Source of the DNA: Brevundimonas terrae
GTDB taxonomy: Bacteria > Pseudomonadota > Alphaproteobacteria > Caulobacterales > Caulobacteraceae
DNA length: 64,000 nt
Direction: 5' to 3'
Assembly (NCBI RefSeq): GCF_011761985.1
Contig: NZ_JAASQT010000001.1
Span: forward strand, 682,001-746,000
Of the stretch, positions 28,326-36,969 are shown in pieces (within the stretch, counting starts at the first letter, position 1; each line of letters starts with the position of its first letter). The position numbers and the translations under genes are program-made. The notes below the pieces were generated by a model, which did no database searches, was not told the DNA's origin, and saw nothing but the letters and a program-made list of their open reading frames with translations.

Positions 28326-28356
28326 CCGGCGCTTCCCCTCCCCCTCCTAGCGCCGG
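28326..28356. other. hairpin 2: CCGGCGC/GCGCCGG with C-rich loop
   Basis: Arms 28326-28332 and 28350-28356 flank TTCCCCTCCCCCTCCTA. The organisation copies hairpin 1, with unrelated arm sequences but the same kind of loop, so the loop rather than the arms seems to be conserved. Confidence 0.7.
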
Positions 28357-28364
28357 ACTTGAGC

Positions 28365-28391
28365 AGGCCGTCGGACCCCGTTCGACGGCCT
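28365..28391 (+). terminator. possible weak terminator after the AI-2E gene
   Basis: A 9-bp perfect stem (AGGCCGTCG/CGACGGCCT) around nine bases, followed by TTGTTCAATT, which is only partly T-rich. Confidence 0.4.
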
Positions 28392-28627
28392 TGTTCAATT
28401 CTGGTCCCAATGCGGTCGCAAGGTCACCGCAGGAGGGGCTGCAATAAGGCGAAATCTTCAACATTATGGCAGCTTTAGGGATCGCCCTTTCGTTAGGTGG
28501 GCCGTTCGCGCAACATTGTGCGCTGCACACAGACATATGGGCCAAAAGCCCACTAGGCATAGGCACGCAGGGCGCTAAGGTGGCCTGATCAGGTGGCCTG
28601 TGTGGCCCCGTTTGACGAGAACCTATT

Positions 28628-31600
28628 ATGTCAGCCGCTTCGCGTACTGTTTCCGCCGGTCAGGCCAATCTGGAGGCGCTTTTGAAAGCCTTCTCCGAGG
28701 TTGCAGCAGGCCCACCGGGAGCGGCGCAAACGTCCCTGCTGGAGCAGGTGATTGAAGATTACGAAGCGGATGAAACGCCGGAAGTCGGTCTGAAAGATCT
28801 GGCCGCCCTGATCAATCAGGCATGGCAACAGGCCAGCAAGCGCGAAGCCGGTTCGCAGGCCTTTGTGACGGTTGGACCGCTGAACGGTGCCGACGGTCGC
28901 GCAACGGGTTATGATCAGGTTCTGATCCTTCAGGACGACGCGCCCTTCCTCGTGGACAGCGTGCTGGGAGAACTGGCCGATGCGGGCGTAACGGTGCGCG
29001 CCCTGTACCACCCGGTTGTCGAGATGGGCGCAGGTCGCCGTGACTCGCTGATTATCCTGATTATTGATCCTCTGCCGCAGGAGCGCCGCGACGTTCTGGG
29101 TGAAGGTCTGGCCTCGGCCATGGCCGATGTCCGTCTGGCGGTTCAGGACCATGCCCGCATGGTCGAGGCCATGAAGGCCGCTATCGGCCGTCTGGAAGCC
29201 GAAACCTCGGGACGTATCGATCCGGCAGTGCGCGAGGAAAACATCGCCTTCCTGCGCTGGGTCAAGAGCGACCATTTCGTCTTCCTCGGCGCGCGTGACT
29301 ATGACTTCCCGGTCGGGGCCAATGGCGAGCTTCAGGCCGAAGCACCGATGAGCGAAAACGAAAGCGGCATGGGCATCCTCAGCGATCCCGAGCGTCGCGT
29401 TCTGCGCCGTGCGTCGGAGCCTGCCGTTCTGACGCCGGCCATGAAGCAGCAGATGGACCACAGCGATCCGGTGACGGTGGCCAAGTCCAACCTGCGCTCG
29501 CGTGTACATCGCCGCGCCGTGATGGATTATATCGGTGTCAAACGCTACGACGCGCAAGGTCGCGCCGTGGGCGAGACCCGCTTTGTGGGTCTGTTCACTG
29601 CCGAAGCCTATGACAAGATGGCCAAGGAAGTGCCGCTGATCCGTCGCAAGGTGGCCAATGCGCTGCAACGCGCCGAAAAGGCCGAGGGCAGCCACAGCTA
29701 TAAGCGCCTGAAGAACATCCTCGAAAACTATCCGCGCGACGAGCTGTTCCAGATTTCGGAAGACGAGTTGCTGGATACGGCGCTGGGCATTCTGCACCTG
29801 TATGACCGCCCGCGTATCAGCCTGTTCACCCGTCGTGACCCGTTCGACCGGTTCGTCTCGGTTCTGGCCTTCATCCCGCGCGAGCGTTTCGACGCCACCC
29901 TGCGTGCGCGTATCGGCAATATTCTGGCCGACGCCTGGGGCGGTCGTGTCTCGGCCTGGTATCCGCAACTGTCGGACCAGCCGCTGACCCGCGTACACTA
30001 CATCATCGGCGTGACGCCGGGTGACCACCCGACGCCGGATGCAAACGCGCTGGAGGCCGCTGTGGCCGAGGCTGGCCGTTCGTGGATCGACCGTTTTGAA
30101 AGCGCCCTGCGTGCTGCCGATGTCAATGACGTGGCTGTGGGTCCGATCAGCGCCAAATGGGCGGACAGCTATGGTGCCGGTTATCGCGACCGTTACGACG
30201 CGACCGAAGCCGTGGCCGATCTTGGCCAGTTTGACCGTCTGAACGACGGATCGGTTGCCGACGGCATCACGGCCGAGCCGGTGGCCGTGCGCGCCTTCCG
30301 CACCGAGGCGGAAACATCGCTGCAATTCCGTTTCAAACTGTATCGTCGCGGCTCGGCTGTGCCGCTGTCGGACGTTCTGCCGATCCTGGCCGATATGGGC
30401 CTCAAGACGCTGGAAGAATCCGACCACGTCGTGCGCCCGCAAGGTGACGAACCGATCTATATCCACGACTTCCTGCTGGAAGATCCGCGTGGTGACAGGC
30501 TCGACTTTGCCGACATCAAGGCCCCGTTCGAGGCCGCTTTTGCAGCCGTATGGAATGGCCGTACCGAAAGCGACGGCTTCAACCGTCTGGTGCTGGAACT
30601 GGGCATTGACTGGCGCGAGGCGGCCCTGATCCGCACGCTGGCCCGTTATCGCCAGCAGACGGGTCTTGATCCGTCGCAATCGGTTCAGGAATTGGCCTTG
30701 CGCGAATATCCGCAGGTCTCGCGTGCCATCCTGTCGCTGTTCGCCACCAAGTTCGATCCGGCCAAGGGCGGTGATGCCGCTTCGCGTGAAGCCGGTGTGG
30801 CCGAGGTCCAAAAGACCATCGCTACCCTGCTTCAGGACGTAGCAAGCCTCGATCACGACCGTGCGCTGCGCCGCATTGCCGATCTGGTCGGCGCGCTGAA
30901 GCGCACCAACTTCTATCAGGGCAAGCCGCATATCTCGATCAAGATCGCCCCGCGCGAGATCGAGGACATGCCGCTGCCCAAGCCGTTCCGCGAAATCTTC
31001 GTCTGGGCACCGCATGTCGAAGGCGCACACCTGCGCTTTGGTCCGGTGGCCCGTGGCGGTCTGCGCTGGTCGGATCGTCGCGACGATTACCGCACCGAGG
31101 TTCTGGGTCTGGTGAAGGCCCAGCAGGTCAAGAACTCGGTCATCGTACCGGTCGGTTCCAAGGGCGGTTTCTATCCGAAGCAATTGCCGGTGGGCGGTGA
31201 CCGCGACGCCATGCAGGCCGAAGCGATCCGCGCCTATAAGACCTTCCTGTCGGGCATGCTGGACATCACCGACAATATCGTCGGTGACGGTGCGCCTGTT
31301 CGTCCGGAAAACGTCATCGCGTGGGAAGGTGACGACCCCTATCTGGTGGTGGCTGCCGACAAGGGCACCGCGACCTTCTCTGACATCGCCAACAGCGTGT
31401 CGCAGTCCTATGGCTTCTGGCTGGACGATGCCTTCGCCTCGGGCGGCTCGGCCGGTTACGACCACAAGGAAATGGGCATTACCGCACGCGGTGCGTGGGA
31501 AGCGGTCAAGCGCCACTTCCGCGAGACCGGCAAGGACATCCAGTCCGAGCCGTTCACCGTTGTGGGCGTGGGCGACATGTCGGGCGACGTGTTCGGCAAC

Positions 31601-33475
31601 GGCATGCTGCTGTCCAAAGCCATCAAGCTGGTGGCTGCGTTCGATCACCGCGACATCTTCCTCGACCCGAACCCCGATCCGGCCAAGTCGTGGGAAGAAC
31701 GCAACCGTCTGTTCAACACCCCGCGCACCAGCTGGCAGGACTATGACAAGAGCCTGATCTCGGAGGGCGGTGCCGTCTTCTCGCGCTCGGCCAAGACCAT
31801 CACCCTGACACCGCAAATCAAGGCGATGCTGGATATCGAGGTCGACACGGTTGATCCGGTCACCCTGATGCAGGCCATCCTCAAGGCCCGTGCAGAACTG
31901 CTCTATTTCGGCGGCATCGGCACCTACATCAAGGGTGCGGGCGAAACCAATGCCCAGGCCGGTGACAAGGCCAACGACGCCATCCGTATCAATGGCGGCG
32001 ATGTCCGTGCGCAGGTTGTTGGCGAAGGTGCCAACCTTGGCATGACCCAGCTGGGTCGTATCGAGGCCGCCCGTGCGGGTGCCCGTCTGAACACCGACGC
32101 CATCGACAACTCGGCGGGCGTGGACAGCTCGGACCAAGAGGTCAATATCAAGATCCTGACCGGCGGCGCTATCGCTTCGGGACACCTGAAGACCGAAGAC
32201 CGCAACGCACTGCTCAAGTCGATGACCGACGAGGTCGCCGAAAAGGTTCTGGCGCACAACTACGACCAGACCCTGGCCGTGACCCTGCAACAGGCTGAAG
32301 GTGCTGCGGCTCTGGAAGCCCAACAGGCCTTCATGCAGCACCTGACCTCGCTCGGTAAGCTGAACCGTGCCGTGGAATATCTGCCGGACGATGCCCGCAT
32401 CGCCGAGATGAAGCTGCAAGGCACCGCCCTGACCCGTCCGGAACTGGCGGTTCTGACGGCCTATTCCAAACTGGAACTGTTCGACGAGATCGTCGCCTCG
32501 GCGGCACCGGACGATGCCTTCTTCGAGCATATGCTGGTGCATTACTTCCCGACGCCGCTGGCCAAGTTCGAAGAGGACATGAAGGGTCACCGCCTGCGTC
32601 GCGACATCATCGCGACCGTGCTGTCGAACGAGATCGTCAACATGGCCGGTGCCACCTTCCCCGACCGCCTGCGTGCGGCAGCGGAATGCGACACGGCGGC
32701 TATGGTGACGGCGTTTGAAACCGCCCGTCAGGTCTTCCGTCTGGATCAGGCATGGAAGGATGTTTCGGCGCTGGATCTCAAGATTCCGGCCGAGGCCCAA
32801 ACCGCTCTGTATCGCGAGATCGCACTGGTTCTGCGTCGCCAGACCTATTGGCTGGCCCGTCGCGCGGCCCGCACGGAAACGACCGTGGGCAGCATGATTG
32901 CGGCCTATCAGCCGGCAGCGGACGCCCTGCGTGCCGCTGGTCCGGATGTGCTGTCGCGCTATGAGCAGGACCGCTACGAGAGCCGTGTGGCCACCTTTGT
33001 GGGTCTGGGGGCTCCGGAAGCTCTGGCGCGCGATATCGCCATGCTGCGTCCGATGGTGGCCACGGCCGATATCGGCGATCTGACCACTGAAATGGGTTGG
33101 AGCGCTCCGGCTATGGCGCGTCTCTATCACCAGATCGGTGCCGCGTTCGACTTTGACCGTCTGCGTGTCGCCGCCGGTTCGATCGCCTCGGGTGACCATT
33201 TCGACCGTCTGGCCGTGCGTCGCCTGATTCAGGACCTGATGGCCGAACAGCAGCAACTGACCCGCGCCGTTGCCGCCTCGGTCAATGAAAGCGTCTCGAT
33301 CAGCGAAGCCGATGCGGAAGCAGCGGTGGACAACTGGATCGGTGATCGCCTGCCGCAAGTCGAGGCCCTGCGGGCTTCGGTGGACGGTATCGAGACCTCG
33401 GGTGCGGGCTGGACCTTCGCCAAGCTGACGATTGCCAACTCCGGCATTCGCGAGGTTCTGACCAGCGCGGCCTGA
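28628..33475 (+). CDS. gdhZ: NAD-specific glutamate dehydrogenase, large type (GdhZ)
   Basis: Oxidises glutamate to 2-oxoglutarate and ammonium. At 1615 residues it belongs to the large GDH180 class. N-terminal ACT-like regulatory regions precede the catalytic domain. GGLRWSDRRDDYRTEVLGLV lies near residue 815, GGFYPKQLP near 845, and the NAD-binding VGVGDMSGDVFGNGMLL near 980. In Caulobacter the orthologue GdhZ also stimulates FtsZ GTPase activity and links metabolism with division; that role here is inferred. The gene is followed by a strong terminator at 33500. Confidence 0.96.
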   Translation: MSAASRTVSAGQANLEALLKAFSEVAAGPPGAAQTSLLEQVIEDYEADETPEVGLKDLAALINQAWQQASKREAGSQAFVTVGPLNGADGRATGYDQVLILQDDAPFLVDSVLGELADAGVTVRALYHPVVEMGAGRRDSLIILIIDPLPQERRDVLGEGLASAMADVRLAVQDHARMVEAMKAAIGRLEAETSGRIDPAVREENIAFLRWVKSDHFVFLGARDYDFPVGANGELQAEAPMSENESGMGILSDPERRVLRRASEPAVLTPAMKQQMDHSDPVTVAKSNLRSRVHRRAVMDYIGVKRYDAQGRAVGETRFVGLFTAEAYDKMAKEVPLIRRKVANALQRAEKAEGSHSYKRLKNILENYPRDELFQISEDELLDTALGILHLYDRPRISLFTRRDPFDRFVSVLAFIPRERFDATLRARIGNILADAWGGRVSAWYPQLSDQPLTRVHYIIGVTPGDHPTPDANALEAAVAEAGRSWIDRFESALRAADVNDVAVGPISAKWADSYGAGYRDRYDATEAVADLGQFDRLNDGSVADGITAEPVAVRAFRTEAETSLQFRFKLYRRGSAVPLSDVLPILADMGLKTLEESDHVVRPQGDEPIYIHDFLLEDPRGDRLDFADIKAPFEAAFAAVWNGRTESDGFNRLVLELGIDWREAALIRTLARYRQQTGLDPSQSVQELALREYPQVSRAILSLFATKFDPAKGGDAASREAGVAEVQKTIATLLQDVASLDHDRALRRIADLVGALKRTNFYQGKPHISIKIAPREIEDMPLPKPFREIFVWAPHVEGAHLRFGPVARGGLRWSDRRDDYRTEVLGLVKAQQVKNSVIVPVGSKGGFYPKQLPVGGDRDAMQAEAIRAYKTFLSGMLDITDNIVGDGAPVRPENVIAWEGDDPYLVVAADKGTATFSDIANSVSQSYGFWLDDAFASGGSAGYDHKEMGITARGAWEAVKRHFRETGKDIQSEPFTVVGVGDMSGDVFGNGMLLSKAIKLVAAFDHRDIFLDPNPDPAKSWEERNRLFNTPRTSWQDYDKSLISEGGAVFSRSAKTITLTPQIKAMLDIEVDTVDPVTLMQAILKARAELLYFGGIGTYIKGAGETNAQAGDKANDAIRINGGDVRAQVVGEGANLGMTQLGRIEAARAGARLNTDAIDNSAGVDSSDQEVNIKILTGGAIASGHLKTEDRNALLKSMTDEVAEKVLAHNYDQTLAVTLQQAEGAAALEAQQAFMQHLTSLGKLNRAVEYLPDDARIAEMKLQGTALTRPELAVLTAYSKLELFDEIVASAAPDDAFFEHMLVHYFPTPLAKFEEDMKGHRLRRDIIATVLSNEIVNMAGATFPDRLRAAAECDTAAMVTAFETARQVFRLDQAWKDVSALDLKIPAEAQTALYREIALVLRRQTYWLARRAARTETTVGSMIAAYQPAADALRAAGPDVLSRYEQDRYESRVATFVGLGAPEALARDIAMLRPMVATADIGDLTTEMGWSAPAMARLYHQIGAAFDFDRLRVAAGSIASGDHFDRLAVRRLIQDLMAEQQQLTRAVAASVNESVSISEADAEAAVDNWIGDRLPQVEALRASVDGIETSGAGWTFAKLTIANSGIREVLTSAA

Positions 33476-33499
33476 TGGGACGTGTGACTTAAGGAAACG

Positions 33500-33530
33500 G
33501 GGCGGCTCCAGACGGGGCCGCCCTTTTTTC
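33500..33530 (+). terminator. intrinsic terminator after gdhZ
   Basis: GGGCGGC (33500-33506) pairs with GCCGCCC (33517-33523) around a ten-base loop and is followed by six T. It is the clearest single-strand intrinsic terminator in this stretch. Confidence 0.92.
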
Positions 33531-33550
33531 TGTCCTCTAACGAGGCCGTG

Positions 33551-34084
33551 ATGGGGGTTGGCGCAGGGGCAGGCTTTGGTTTAGCTGGCGTATTGAACCA
33601 CTGGCGGAGCGACGGATTGATCCGGAAATTTCTGGTCGTTGTTGACGATACACCCGAGATGAATGCGGCTATGGGCTATGCCGCCCAGCGGGCACGCTCC
33701 ACCGGAGGGCGCGTGGTGCTGTTGCGCGTGACGCCCGCAGCCACGGACGAGCACTGGTCGGGTGTGCGCGACGAAATCCGGCGCCAGAACCGCGAAGAGG
33801 CCGAGGCCTTGCTGGCCCGTCTCAGTGACAAGGTGGTGGAGCGTTCGGGCCATGCGCCCGTCTTTATCATTGCCGAGGGCGATCCTCTGGCCGCGATACG
33901 CCGTGCCGCTGCCGAAGACCCCGATATCAAGATTTTGGTGCTGGCAGCGGCGTCGGGTTCACGCGGACCCGGCCCGATTGTCTCGGCCATCCTGAAACAG
34001 GGCGTGGGCGTCGAGGGTCGAAAACTGCCTGTGACAATCGTTCCGGCCGAAATGACGGATGCCGATATCGAGGATCTGGCCTGA
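33551..34084 (+). CDS. universal stress protein family
   Basis: A UspA-domain protein of about 177 residues. KFLVVVDDTPEMNAAMGYAAQRA is the first strand and helix with the conserved Asp. The middle has LLRVTP and the C-terminal half VFIIAEGDP. The usual Usp ATP-binding GxxGxxG element is not obvious, which suits the non-ATP-binding group. I prefer the ATG at 33551 over the adjacent GTG at 33548; a shorter start is possible. It reads from its own promoter downstream of the gdhZ terminator. Confidence 0.8.
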   Translation: MGVGAGAGFGLAGVLNHWRSDGLIRKFLVVVDDTPEMNAAMGYAAQRARSTGGRVVLLRVTPAATDEHWSGVRDEIRRQNREEAEALLARLSDKVVERSGHAPVFIIAEGDPLAAIRRAAAEDPDIKILVLAAASGSRGPGPIVSAILKQGVGVEGRKLPVTIVPAEMTDADIEDLA

Positions 34085-34106
34085 CAGCCAGCCGTAGGGA
34101 CAGGTC

Positions 34107-34667
34107 CTAGAGGACCTGCTCGACCGCATTCACTTCGGGCACATAGTGGCGCAGCATCTGCTCGACACCGGACTTCAGGGTGGCGGACGATGACGGACAG
34201 CCCGAGCAGGCACCGCGCATCCGCAGTTTCACAATACCGGTTTCGTGGTCGAAACTGTCAAACAGGATGTCGCCGCCATCCTGCGCCACAGCCGGGCGGA
34301 TGCGGCTATCCAGCAGCGCCTTGATCTCGGCAACAATCTCGTCGTCCTGATCGTCGGCATGGCCTTCCTGAGCCGGTGCATCGCGGAACAGGTCCTGATT
34401 GGCGACGAAGTGGTCCATGATGACCGACAGGATCGGTGCCTTCATTTCCGACCAGTCCGGACCGCGCACGTCGCGCGTGACCGAAACATAGTCGGCCCCG
34501 AACATCACGCCTTCGACCCCTGCCAGCTCGAACAGGGCTTCGGCCAGCGGCGAGGCGGTGGCCTCGTCAATGGTGCGATACTCGACAACCGCCAGCGGCG
34601 AGACATCGCGTCCCGGCAGGAATTTGAGGGCGTTCGGGTTCGGTGTGGTTTCGGTCTGGATGAACAT
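34107..34667 (-). CDS. Nfu-type iron-sulfur cluster carrier
   Basis: A 186-residue protein with an N-terminal Nfu_N domain (MFIQTETTPNPNALKFLPG) and a C-terminal NifU-like domain. The latter has the CxxC motif at Cys154-Cys157 (GACSGCPSSS), which assembles or transfers [4Fe-4S] clusters. It converges on the universal stress gene. The start is 106 bp from the divergent XRE regulator, with a parS-like site between them. Confidence 0.9.
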   Translation of the reverse strand: MFIQTETTPNPNALKFLPGRDVSPLAVVEYRTIDEATASPLAEALFELAGVEGVMFGADYVSVTRDVRGPDWSEMKAPILSVIMDHFVANQDLFRDAPAQEGHADDQDDEIVAEIKALLDSRIRPAVAQDGGDILFDSFDHETGIVKLRMRGACSGCPSSSATLKSGVEQMLRHYVPEVNAVEQVL

Positions 34668-34720
34668 GATTGCCAGATGCGGTTTTCAAAGCCTGACTTC
34701 AAGGGCCATCTGCTCTTAAT

Positions 34721-34734
34721 GTTTCACATGAAAC
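34721..34734. other. parS-like palindrome GTTTCACATGAAAC
   Basis: Differs from the parS core GTTTCACGTGAAAC only at one central base (G to A). It lies between the nfu gene and an XRE regulator, about 19 kb to the right of the putative origin and outside the main parS group. It may bind ParB weakly or be an operator for the adjacent regulator. Confidence 0.55.
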
Positions 34735-34772
34735 CTCTCGTAACGACGGTTTTTAGGTGGCAGTCTGATGTG

Positions 34773-35369
34773 ATGAGCGAGCAGGAAGCGGCAATACGGA
34801 TTGGCGAGGCGCTCGGGCGGTTGCGTCGCGAGCGCGGCTTGAGCCAGGCCGAGGCCGGTGCCCGTATCGGCATGACCAGTCAGGGCTGGAGCCTCTATGA
34901 GGCGGGGCGCCGTGCGGGGCTGTTTCGCCCCGATATGCAAAAGCGGCTGACCGCAGCGCTGGATGCCACACCCGAAGACCTGATGTTGCTGGCCGAGACG
35001 CCCCCCTCGCCCGCACCTGGGCCCGCATCTGCGCCCGCGACGGACGGCGCGGGGGTTCAGTCAAAGGGGCGCGATTTCGAACCCGCGCCATCACGCACCA
35101 TACGGCGTGAGCGTTATCGTCTGGATACGGACGATATGGGGCCATGGGCCTTTGCGGGCACGATCATCGAATATGAAAAAGACCGACAGCCGAAACAGGG
35201 TGGCGGCGCGGTTCTTCAATTGCGGGATGGTCGTCTGCATCTGGGCCTGTGGCAGGGCTCGGATGATCGGGGCGTGGTTGTGGCCAATACCGGTGGCACC
35301 CAGACGCCGTTTTCATGGCGCGATATTTTAGCGGTCTCGGCGGTGACGGCGCGCATCGAACCCGAGTGA
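34773..35369 (+). CDS. XRE-type transcriptional regulator with a C-terminal domain
   Basis: A 198-residue protein beginning MSEQEAAIRIGEAL. The N-terminal helix-turn-helix covers LRRERGLSQAEAGARIGMTSQGWSLYEAG. A proline/alanine-rich linker follows, then a C-terminal part with YRLDTDDMGPWAFAGTIIEYE and several beta-like strands, not a family I recognise. The start at 34773 is the ATG next to the HTH; the long upstream frame runs across nfu and is not credible. It reads with the XRE gene at 35435 but is separated by a 65-bp operator-like gap. Confidence 0.75.
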   Translation: MSEQEAAIRIGEALGRLRRERGLSQAEAGARIGMTSQGWSLYEAGRRAGLFRPDMQKRLTAALDATPEDLMLLAETPPSPAPGPASAPATDGAGVQSKGRDFEPAPSRTIRRERYRLDTDDMGPWAFAGTIIEYEKDRQPKQGGGAVLQLRDGRLHLGLWQGSDDRGVVVANTGGTQTPFSWRDILAVSAVTARIEPE

Positions 35370-35376
35370 AACAAAA

Positions 35377-35417
35377 TCGTTGCATCACACCTTAAGTTGT
35401 GTAACGGTTTCGTTGCA
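35377..35417. promoter_or_regulatory. operator candidate before the XRE gene at 35435
   Basis: A direct repeat TCGTTGCA at 35377-35384 and 35410-35417, 33 bp apart. Between them is the nearly perfect palindrome CACACCTTAAGTTGTG (35386-35401), centred on CTTAAG. Confidence 0.55.
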
Positions 35418-35434
35418 ATCTTGAGGGGATGCCG

Positions 35435-35794
35435 ATGTCGCGCCAGTGCGGAGAGGTAGATGTGTGGGTCGGGCAGGCGCTCGCCTCGCTTCGCCAGCAA
35501 AGAGGCCTGTCGCAAAGCGCACTGGCCAAGAGCCTCGGTCTCAGCTTCCAGCAGGTCCAGAAATACGAGGGCGGCCAGAACCGCCTGTCGGCAGGACGGC
35601 TGTTTGAACTGGCGACGGTGCTGGAGTGCAGCATCAGTGATTTCTTCCCGCAGTCCGCCACCACGCATGGCCCTTCTGCTGCCGTTTTAATGACGGCAGA
35701 GGATCGAGCGCTTTCGCAGAACTTCACCCGCATTCAGGACAAGACCCTGCGCCGATCGGTGGCCCATATCGTCGAGGCGCTGGCGCAGACCTGA
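35435..35794 (+). CDS. XRE-type transcriptional regulator
   Basis: A protein of about 119 residues with an N-terminal XRE helix-turn-helix: ASLRQQRGLSQSALAKSLGL and SFQQVQKYEGGQNRLSAGR. This is a short form common in alphaproteobacteria and closely related to the one at 40839. I chose the ATG at 35435, six bases after GAGGGG, rather than the one at 35429, which touches that sequence. It lies 21 bp before tsaB and could be read with it. Confidence 0.8.
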   Translation: MSRQCGEVDVWVGQALASLRQQRGLSQSALAKSLGLSFQQVQKYEGGQNRLSAGRLFELATVLECSISDFFPQSATTHGPSAAVLMTAEDRALSQNFTRIQDKTLRRSVAHIVEALAQT

Positions 35795-35815
35795 CGAGGG
35801 CGCTAGGACAGGGCC

Positions 35816-36508
35816 ATGAAACTTATGGTCATTGATACCTCGCTTGGCACCTGTCTCGCCGCCAGTTTTCGCATCGAAGGCGATAAGGCCTCGGTGCTTG
35901 GCATCCGCGCGCAGGACATGACCAAGGGCCATCAGGAGCATCTGGGCGGCTTTGCGCGCGATGCGTCGCGTGATGCAGGTGGCTTCACAGGCGTCGAGCG
36001 TATCGGGGTCACTATTGGTCCGGGCAGTTTTACGGGCCTTCGTGTGGGCTTGAGCTTTGCACTGGGTTTGGGCGCTGCGCTGGGCTGTCCGGTTATCGGG
36101 ATTTCGACGCTGGACGGCTTGGCCGCCTCGGTCCCTGCCGAGGGCTGGGTGGTGGCCGCCATCGATGCCCGCCGCGCTCAGGTCTATATGCGCGTGTTCA
36201 AGGATGGGGTTCCCGTTGAGGACGCACAGGCACTGGCAATCGAGGATGCGGCGGCCAAAATCCTCGCCCTGACGGAGGATGGCGCTGTGGCAATTGTCGG
36301 TTCGGGCGCAGAGGTTTTGCTGGCCCATGAGGCAGGGCTGGAAAAGGCCCGTCTTCATCCCCTGCCCGCCCCCACGGCAGAGGCGCTGGCCCTACTCGCC
36401 GCGACACTGGATCCCGAGGCCAATCCACCCAAGCCGCTTTACTTGCGTGCACCCGATGCCACCCCGCCGACGCGCCTTCCGGGCCAGCCGAGAAACCTGA
36501 CGGTGTGA
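35816..36508 (+). CDS. tsaB: tRNA threonylcarbamoyladenosine protein TsaB
   Basis: Dimerisation subunit that activates TsaD in making t6A37 of ANN-decoding tRNAs. It has 230 residues in the ASKHA-type fold. GPGSFTGLRVGLSFALGLG near residue 65 is its signature. It overlaps rimI and is followed by fur, the usual alphaproteobacterial cluster tsaB-rimI-fur. Confidence 0.93.
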   Translation: MKLMVIDTSLGTCLAASFRIEGDKASVLGIRAQDMTKGHQEHLGGFARDASRDAGGFTGVERIGVTIGPGSFTGLRVGLSFALGLGAALGCPVIGISTLDGLAASVPAEGWVVAAIDARRAQVYMRVFKDGVPVEDAQALAIEDAAAKILALTEDGAVAIVGSGAEVLLAHEAGLEKARLHPLPAPTAEALALLAATLDPEANPPKPLYLRAPDATPPTRLPGQPRNLTV

Positions 36509-36933
36509 TGCATTACGCGCCTCTCACGCCGGAGCAACTGGCCACCATCCATGCCGAGGCGTTTGAGGCACCTTGGGATGCTGCTGCTTTTGCTCAACTT
36601 CTGGACAGTACGGGTGTCTCGCTGCTGGGCGATGAGCGCAGCTTTATCCTGACGCGCACCATTGCCGACGAGGCCGAGATTCTGACCATTGCGGTGCGCC
36701 CCTCAAACCGCCGTCAGGGTCTGGCCCGTCATCTGGTCGAGCAGGCTGTGGTGGCAACACGCGTTCTGGGGGCCGAGCGGATGTTTCTGGAAGTGGCCGA
36801 AAACAACCTTGCCGCGATTGGCCTCTATGCGGCCTGTGGCTTTGAACAGGTCGGTTTGAGAAAGAACTATTACACGCGTGCGGACGGAAGTTCGGAGCAC
36901 GCACGGGTGATGGTGCTGAACTTTCTTCTATAG
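36508..36933 (+). CDS. rimI: ribosomal-protein-alanine N-acetyltransferase RimI-like
   Basis: A GNAT-fold acetyltransferase of about 141 residues. LTIAVRPSNRRQGLARHLVE is the acetyl-CoA-binding region and EVAENNLAAIGLYAACGFE the conserved RimI motif; Tyr in NYYTRADG lies near the C-terminus. Start ATG 36508; a GTG at 36505 is also possible. It overlaps the tsaB stop (TGATG). The substrate is probably RpsR (S18), but this is by homology only. Confidence 0.85.
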   Translation: MHYAPLTPEQLATIHAEAFEAPWDAAAFAQLLDSTGVSLLGDERSFILTRTIADEAEILTIAVRPSNRRQGLARHLVEQAVVATRVLGAERMFLEVAENNLAAIGLYAACGFEQVGLRKNYYTRADGSSEHARVMVLNFLL

Positions 36934-36969
36934 CTTCCATAAATCGGCAGTCCGACCTATCTTGCCCGC

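Larger units (their letters stand above)
28214..28627. other. leader region of gdhZ with pyrimidine-loop hairpins
   Basis: A 414-bp gap without a convincing gene. It holds two GC-rich hairpins with long pyrimidine loops (28285-28314 and 28326-28356), and a third inverted repeat, AGGCCGTCG (28365-28373) with CGACGGCCT (28383-28391). The remainder to 28627 shows no further structure that I recognise. The gdhZ promoter and leader must lie here. Confidence 0.7.

Noticed and set aside
28631..33358. A very long open frame antisense to gdhZ (about 1575 codons)
   Set aside because: It mirrors a large coding gene with strong codon bias; antisense frames stay open in GC-rich genes. It has no motifs or start context.
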